NCBI RefSeq assembly: GCF_015500055.1
Contig: NZ_CP045493.1
Span: 40,118 to 104,117, forward strand
DNA from: Mesorhizobium sp. NBSH29
Lineage (GTDB): Bacteria; Pseudomonadota; Alphaproteobacteria; Rhizobiales; Rhizobiaceae
Reading direction: 5' to 3'
DNA length: 64,000 bases
The position numbers were made by a program, and so were the translations under genes. Below are positions 63,590 to 64,000 of this stretch, one piece after another (position 1 is the first letter of the stretch; each line of letters opens with the position of its first letter). The notes beneath the pieces were generated by a model. It ran no database searches. It saw only the letters and a program-made list of their open reading frames with translations, and had not been told where the DNA came from.

Positions 63590-63850
63590 TTTTGCTCGAG
63601 CGGCGCTGGATCCACCGAGGTGCTCCTCGAGAACGATGCGGTCAATCATGGCATGGCTCCGCTCGCCGAGATGGTGTCCAGAGGAAGGCCAAGAGGGCAG
63701 CGAGTTCCGGATCTTCATCACAACTGGATCGAGTTTTGGTGTGACCGACGAGGCTAGCGGCGCCGTCTCGTAGCGGCGGACTACCGACCCCGGGCAGAAG
63801 ATATTTGTCCGTCGTCAGAACATTTGGCTCAGCTTAGAGCATCGGGACAT
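63590..63850. other. Coding-like but unassigned stretch
   Basis: 261 bp. A short frame ends EGSEFRIFITTGSSFGVTDE, which looks protein-like, but no start or family can be supported. Possibly another decayed gene. Confidence 0.3.
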
Positions 63851-64000
63851 TTAATCGGATGCATATCCTGCCTTTTTCATGTAGTTCCAGCACTCGTCTG
63901 GACTGAAGAGGTCGCAGATGTTGCCGATGGCCTTCTAAAGCTCGTCGAAGGTTCTGGCCTGGCAGCCCGTAGGTGCGCCTTGAGCTTGGAGAAGGCCATC
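63851..64000 (-). pseudogene. IS630-family transposase, C-terminal remnant
   Basis: Minus strand MAFSKLKAHLRAA, then after a frame change RTFDEL-stop-KAIGNICDLFSPDECWNYMKK and AGYASD-stop at 63851. This is the C-terminal end of IS630-type transposases. One frameshift and one internal stop show decay. It continues past the window edge. Confidence 0.75.

Noticed and set aside
1..64000. tRNA or rRNA genes as integration targets
   Set aside because: No cloverleaf-type or rRNA-like sequence was recognised on reading either strand; a tRNAscan run would settle it.

Overview
The window looks like a mosaic accessory region of a high-GC alphaproteobacterium. The evidence is HWE-family histidine kinases, general-stress (EcfG-type) promoter motifs, a MucR-family remnant, and a plasmid/ICE module (DUF3991-Toprim, DUF1419, DUF3085, N6-methylase/helicase, ParB) that I know from Hyphomicrobiales and Sphingomonadales. 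The genus cannot be fixed from this sequence. I found no rRNA, tRNA or CRISPR array. Transposon and IS remnants sit at most of the seams.

Layout. 1-2.4 kb: the end of a molybdenum-hydroxylase operon (iron-sulfur subunit plus tri-heme cytochrome c), a broken DedA gene, and a small membrane protein behind the tail of an oxidase-like gene. 2.4-6.1 kb: a complete Tn3-family transposon with 38-bp ends and a resolvase damaged by a tandem 8-bp repeat. 6.4-13.8 kb: a sensory island with two HWE kinases (one a CheB-CheR-PAS-PAS-kinase fusion), two receiver-only regulators and a stand-alone CheB. 13.9-19.8 kb: IS debris flanked by two c-di-GMP enzymes that share a paralogous sensor domain. 20.0-21.5 kb: two Tat-exported ferritin-like proteins behind an EcfG-type promoter. 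21.9-36.3 kb: remnants and overlapping copies of one plasmid-type module. A 125-bp hairpin-bearing intergenic segment in it is about 97% identical between two copies whose flanking genes are only about three-quarters identical.

36.8-42.9 kb: a catabolic operon (FAD-linked 2-hydroxyacid dehydrogenase, tripartite tricarboxylate transporter, GntR regulator, isocitrate-lyase-family enzyme) behind a perfect 31-bp palindrome that probably binds the GntR protein. 43.1-55.6 kb: a defence/toxin island with an uncharacterised protein carrying two N-terminal HTH-like repeats, two AbiE-type toxin-antitoxin pairs, a Fic protein, a minimal TniA-TniB-TniQ transposon, a frameshifted HEPN protein and a HARP-like protein. 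55.7-57.6 kb: an MFS transporter and an IS701 remnant. 57.6-63.6 kb: an amide- or peptide-type biosynthetic operon (acetyltransferase-like, asparagine synthetase, carrier protein, AMP-ligase, NAD-synthase-like). It is decaying: the asparagine synthetase has a poly-A frameshift and the last gene is a multiply frameshifted pseudogene. An IS630 remnant ends the window.

The coherent working units appear to be the sensory island with the stress-promoted ferritins, the catabolic operon, and the toxin-antitoxin pairs. Much of the rest is in transit or in decay. All family names come from reading motifs in the translated sequence, with no database search.
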